A program made the position numbers and the translations under genes. A stretch of DNA of 33,214 nucleotides from the NCBI GenBank assembly GCA_001816475.1, contig MHCC01000003.1, forward strand, positions 1-33,214, given 5' to 3'. Shown one piece after another: positions 30,350 through 33,214 of the stretch. This DNA is from Candidatus Blackburnbacteria bacterium RIFCSPLOWO2_01_FULL_40_20. Its GTDB lineage: Bacteria > Patescibacteriota > Microgenomatia > UBA8517 > UBA10165. Under the pieces are notes generated by a model. It was not told the origin of the DNA and made no database searches. It worked only from the letters and a program-made list of their open reading frames with translations. How positions within the stretch are numbered: position 1 is the stretch's first letter; the number at the start of each line of letters is the position of its first letter.

Positions 30350-31262
30350 AATGCTAAATTACATAAAAGTTACCAAAAAATACATTAGGCGTTCGCCATA
30401 TCAAGCTTTATCTGCGGTCTTAATAATGATAATTACTTTTTTTGTAGCAACAGTTTTGGCACTCCTAACCTATGTTTCCTACTCAACTTTGCACTATTTC
30501 GAAACTAGACCTCAAATTATTGCCTTTTTAAATGCTGAAGCAACGCCAGATCAGATTTCATCACTGCAAAAAGATTTAATTTCCGACTCAAGAATAAAAG
30601 ACTTGAAGTTTGTTTCAAAAGAACAAGCGTTAAATATATATAAAGAGGCAACTTCTGACAATCCACTACTATCCGAGCTTGTAAGTCCTAAAGTTTTTCC
30701 TGCAAGTTTAGAATTTTCTGTTACCGATTTACAGCTTACTGAGTCTGTCTTTTCCGAAATTGGGAAAAAAGATGCAGTTGGACAGGTTGTTTTTACAGCA
30801 AGCTTAGGGGGCTCAAAAAGCATTAAAGACGTAATAGATAATTTGCGCAATATTACAAACTACATAAAAATTGGTGGTGGAGTTATCGTATCGTTTCTTC
30901 TCGGATCGTCACTTATTATCTTGTTGGTAATCATAAGCATGCGCATCGCATCGCGTCGTGAGGAGATTAGAATTTTGCAACTACTGGGCGCAACTCCTGG
31001 ATTTATTAGAGCACCCTTTGTCTTTGAAGGAATAATTTACGCAATTTTAGGAAGTTTTCTTGGTTGGCTTTTTGCAACACTCGCGCTTTTGTATATTTCT
31101 CCGTCTCTTGTGAAGTACTTTGGGGACATTCCAATTTTACCGCCTACGACCAACGGTATTTTACAACTTTTTGGAGCAATCTTAGGAATTGAAGTTTTAG
31201 TAGCTTTGATTTTGGGAATTTTAGGAAGCTTTGTTGCAATCAAGCGGTACCTAAAGATATGA
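30339..31262 (+). CDS. ftsX: Cell division protein FtsX
   Basis: The membrane subunit of FtsEX. It has the expected N-terminal helix (about 20-42, ALSAVLIMIITFFVATVLALL), an extracellular domain (about 50-165) that binds the hydrolase activator, and three C-terminal helices with the conserved ISMRIASRREEIRILQLLGA segment. Start choice: ATG 30339 or 30342, both inside the end of ftsE; a TTG at 30327 is less likely. The length of about 307 is normal. It overlaps the M23-like gene by 4 bases. Confidence 0.93.
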   Translation: MMSKMLNYIKVTKKYIRRSPYQALSAVLIMIITFFVATVLALLTYVSYSTLHYFETRPQIIAFLNAEATPDQISSLQKDLISDSRIKDLKFVSKEQALNIYKEATSDNPLLSELVSPKVFPASLEFSVTDLQLTESVFSEIGKKDAVGQVVFTASLGGSKSIKDVIDNLRNITNYIKIGGGVIVSFLLGSSLIILLVIISMRIASRREEIRILQLLGATPGFIRAPFVFEGIIYAILGSFLGWLFATLALLYISPSLVKYFGDIPILPPTTNGILQLFGAILGIEVLVALILGILGSFVAIKRYLKI

Positions 31263-32476
31263 TTTTTTCTTCATTTAACAAAGCGCTTCTTGTGTCCGGA
31301 ATTGTAGCTATTTTTTTGTTACGATTGCCTTTGAGTATTCTTGCTGACGAGGATGATGCCCAGTATATAGATAATTCATATACAAATGTGGGTCAGCAAC
31401 AAGGCAATGAGTCCGATTTGCAAAAAAAACTTGACGAAAACAGGCAAGAACAAGAAAGAGTTAATAAACTTCTTGGAGAGACAAAACAAAAAAAGGTTAC
31501 ACTTCAAAACGAGATTGTGTATCAAGATAATCAAATAAGATTAACTATTCTAAAAATTGAAGAAACAAAAGGACAAATAGAATCGCTGACAGAACAAATT
31601 AACAACCTTGAGGGCGCCTTAACTGATTTGTCAAAATTGTATACTGCGAGAGCGATCGAAACATATAAATTGAAAAGGCTGGGTGATTCACTAGCTATTC
31701 TTCTTACTGCAAACAATATTACTGAGTTTATATCAAGATTTAATTACCTTCAAAGAATTCAAGAGAACGACAGGCAATTGCTTTTAAAAATGCAGTCAAC
31801 TCAAAGTAATTTTGAAGATAAAAGGGCAGATATTGAAAAACTAAAAAGCAAACTTGAGCAACAAGAAAAAGCACTTGAAAATCAAAAAGGTCAAAAAACC
31901 CAGCTTTTGCAAGTTACAAAAAATGATGAAAAGAAATATCAAGAGTTGTTGGAGACTTTAAGAGCTGATGAGGACTCGATTCAAAAAGCTTTAAGCTCGC
32001 TTATTTCTCGAATTGTTTCTGGATTGGCAACAGGTTCTCCAGTAACCAAGGGACAACCAATAGGTTTGGAAGGCAATACTGGAAATGTTTTTCCCCGTCC
32101 AAGCTCTTCTTGTCCAAAATGTGGGGCACACCTTCATTATATGGTTATGCCTTGCGATATTGTTAAAAATGGCGGTCTTTCTTGCCACTCGGACCCCGCT
32201 CCTTATATGGACAACGGAGAATATGCAAAGCCTATGGATTTTTCAAACGGTTGGAGGATCTACTTGACCCAAGCGTATGGCAATACTTCGTTTGCACAAT
32301 CGGGAACTGCAGGTTATTCTTTCCACTCAGGTTTGGATTTGTCAGTAAGCTATGGTGTTGCGATAAGAAGTGTGGCGGATGGAACAGTTTATTACGGTAC
32401 CGACTCAGGTGGTGGGAAGTATGCCTTGGTTAAGCACAGAGACGACTTTTGGACTGCCTATTGGCACCTTCAATAG
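31259..32476 (+). CDS. EnvC-like coiled-coil protein with permuted M23 peptidase domain
   Basis: 405 residues: a signal peptide (about 1-30), a long coiled coil (about 50-245) like that of EnvC/PcsB, which docks to FtsX, and an M23 (LytM) domain. All LytM catalytic residues can be found, but in permuted order. The HLH motif (H291, H293, after VTKGQPIGLEGNTG) comes first; HSGLD (H356, D360) and YWHL (H403) come after it. In normal M23 proteins HxxxD precedes YxHL, and HLH is last. The chain ends two residues after H403. Four cysteines (285, 288, 299, 309) lie in the linker. The ATGA overlap with ftsX supports a role as its peptidoglycan hydrolase. Confidence 0.85.
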   Translation: MIFSSFNKALLVSGIVAIFLLRLPLSILADEDDAQYIDNSYTNVGQQQGNESDLQKKLDENRQEQERVNKLLGETKQKKVTLQNEIVYQDNQIRLTILKIEETKGQIESLTEQINNLEGALTDLSKLYTARAIETYKLKRLGDSLAILLTANNITEFISRFNYLQRIQENDRQLLLKMQSTQSNFEDKRADIEKLKSKLEQQEKALENQKGQKTQLLQVTKNDEKKYQELLETLRADEDSIQKALSSLISRIVSGLATGSPVTKGQPIGLEGNTGNVFPRPSSSCPKCGAHLHYMVMPCDIVKNGGLSCHSDPAPYMDNGEYAKPMDFSNGWRIYLTQAYGNTSFAQSGTAGYSFHSGLDLSVSYGVAIRSVADGTVYYGTDSGGGKYALVKHRDDFWTAYWHLQ

Positions 32477-32539
32477 GAGAATTGTAAAAATCCTAATTTT
32501 TCAGTTGAAGGACGCCTTATCCATTGGAGTCTTAATGGT

Positions 32540-32908
32540 TTAATTGACACGATCTGTTGTAAAGTCCGATATAATTTTCTGACATAGATTTTTAGTGTCG
32601 GCCATGAGTATCTTTTGCTCACTTGCTTTTGCAATGATGACTGCAAAATTATACATTTCTTTATAGGAAAGAGTGAAGTCCACGCCGTTTCTTAGTAAAA
32701 AAACGTGGGTAAATAAAATAGCCATTCGCTTGTTTCCATTTCTGAATGTTTGACTTCTAACGAGGAGGTTAAAGTAGTTGGCGGCGGCTTCAAGGACTGT
32801 AGGATTTAAATATTCCTGATTATAAGTTTGGCTAATAGTTCCAAGAATGGATTCCAAACGTCCTTCAAAACGATCTTTAAACGGAGGAATCGGTTCGTCG
32901 AATTCCAA
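32540..32908 (-). CDS. Fic/Doc-like protein lacking the motif histidine
   Basis: 122 residues. The Fic/Doc core motif (usually HxFxxGNxR) reads QTFRNGNKR (53-61): the GNKR part that binds phosphate is intact, but the catalytic His is Gln (Q53). Helices before and after fit the Doc size. The start is TTG 32908; the frame is open for about 17 more codons upstream without a better start. It overlaps the preceding gene by 32 bases. A toxin with lost activity, a binding protein, or a different chemistry are all possible. Confidence 0.65.
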   Translation of the reverse strand: MEFDEPIPPFKDRFEGRLESILGTISQTYNQEYLNPTVLEAAANYFNLLVRSQTFRNGNKRMAILFTHVFLLRNGVDFTLSYKEMYNFAVIIAKASEQKILMADTKNLCQKIISDFTTDRVN

Positions 32909-33113
32909 CCCCCTTCTGAAAGTCTCGAATATACACTCGCAATCTTCCAGAGTCAGCTAGTATTGAGGGGTCTTTAATAGATTTTTTGTCATACTCCTCC
33001 AACAGTTTATAAGTATTCTTGTACTTTCTTACACTATACTCCACGTCGTGTTGGTAAGATGGATTTTTTGATAATAGTTTAAAAACTTCTAGTTTGAGTT
33101 TATTTAAAAACAT
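32877..33113 (-). CDS. Small protein upstream of the Fic/Doc-like gene (possible partner)
   Basis: 78 residues, highly charged, with helical N-terminus (KLKLEVFKLLSKNPSYQHD). AAGGAG lies 3 bases before the ATG, a clear Shine-Dalgarno sequence. Its end overlaps the Fic/Doc-like gene by 32 bases, so the two are co-translated. Order and size suit an antitoxin before a toxin, but no antitoxin family was recognised. Confidence 0.5.
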   Translation of the reverse strand: MFLNKLKLEVFKLLSKNPSYQHDVEYSVRKYKNTYKLLEEYDKKSIKDPSILADSGRLRVYIRDFQKGVGIRRTDSSV

Positions 33114-33123
33114 AGTCTCCTTT

Positions 33124-33214
33124 TTAGGCAGCCTTCGCGGATATACCTCTAAGCTCTTGGTAGTCTAAATGGATTCCAGGAATCATCAACAATCCTTTCT
33201 AAACCATCATACTC
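33124..33214 (-). CDS. Possible gene end at the right border
   Basis: Two minus-strand frames are plausible. One enters from the window edge and reads EYDGLERIVDDSWNPFRLPRA with a stop at 33149-33151, as for the end of a gene outside. The other starts at ATG 33184-33186 and reads MIPGIHLDYQELRGISAKAA with a stop at 33124-33126. Neither can be decided without sequence to the right. Confidence 0.25.

Noticed and set aside
31259-32476. Frameshift or truncation explaining the odd M23 order
   Set aside because: The frame is continuous, both motif blocks are complete, and no lost C-terminal part can be read after the stop at 32476.
1-33214. tRNA, rRNA, tmRNA or RNase P genes
   Set aside because: All gaps between genes were read on both strands; no T-loop/acceptor patterns or conserved rRNA, tmRNA or RNase P core sequences were seen.

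Overview
The window looks like a chromosomal piece of a Candidate Phyla Radiation (Patescibacteria) bacterium, probably of the Microgenomates type. The reasons are AT-rich, tightly packed genes with 4-base overlaps, an archaeal-type class I lysyl-tRNA synthetase, a DUF5674 gene, small lineage-specific membrane proteins, and many starts placed directly behind a -10 box. TGA serves as a stop (serS, the gene at 27242, the gene at 27682) and RF2 is present, so this is not a recoded Gracilibacteria/Absconditabacteria genome. The phylum assignment is inference from gene content. All calls were made by eye.

Layout. (1) 1-9548: greA with a terminator-bearing leader, class I lysS, an HD hydrolase, an M16 peptidase, serS with a small membrane protein, rarA (minus), an ABC exporter with an unusual H-loop, and a spermidine-synthase-like methyltransferase. 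(2) 9549-13061: a gene-poor stretch with a predicted pseudoknotted RNA leader ahead of a 17-residue poly-lysine ORF and a terminator, then three 43-base repeats that form the secA leader, secA, and a palindromic repeat cluster. (3) 13062-16116: DUF5674 and partner, a NOL1/NOP2/Sun RNA methyltransferase, an unknown Cys-motif protein and a GT2 glycosyltransferase. (4) 16162-24344: a cell-surface polysaccharide locus. It has two ECF sigma genes, each followed by a membrane-protein gene, a 932-residue fusion of a processive GT2 synthase to a GH26 glycanase, a second exported GH26 enzyme, and a GT39-like membrane glycosyltransferase. (5) 24346-26668: tgt, then a GC-rich foreign island with an IS21 istB remnant and a 99-base inverted repeat. 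(6) 26669-32476: anchored FKBP, two small membrane proteins, prfB, an anchored protein, ftsE, ftsX and a coiled-coil M23-like protein whose catalytic halves are in permuted order. (7) 32540-33214: a Fic/Doc-like gene lacking the motif histidine, with a small upstream partner.

How the parts fit. Region 4 reads as one regulated system: two sigma/membrane-protein pairs could sense the envelope and control synthesis and trimming of a beta-linked glycan. Region 6 is the conserved prfB-ftsEX division neighbourhood with its own EnvC-like effector. Short GC-rich palindromes sit in frame inside three unrelated conserved genes (HD hydrolase, secA, tgt), like the Rickettsia palindromic elements. The strongest candidates for something undescribed are the pseudoknot leader/poly-lysine unit (9686-9977), the GT2-GH26 locus, the permuted M23 protein and the in-gene palindromes.
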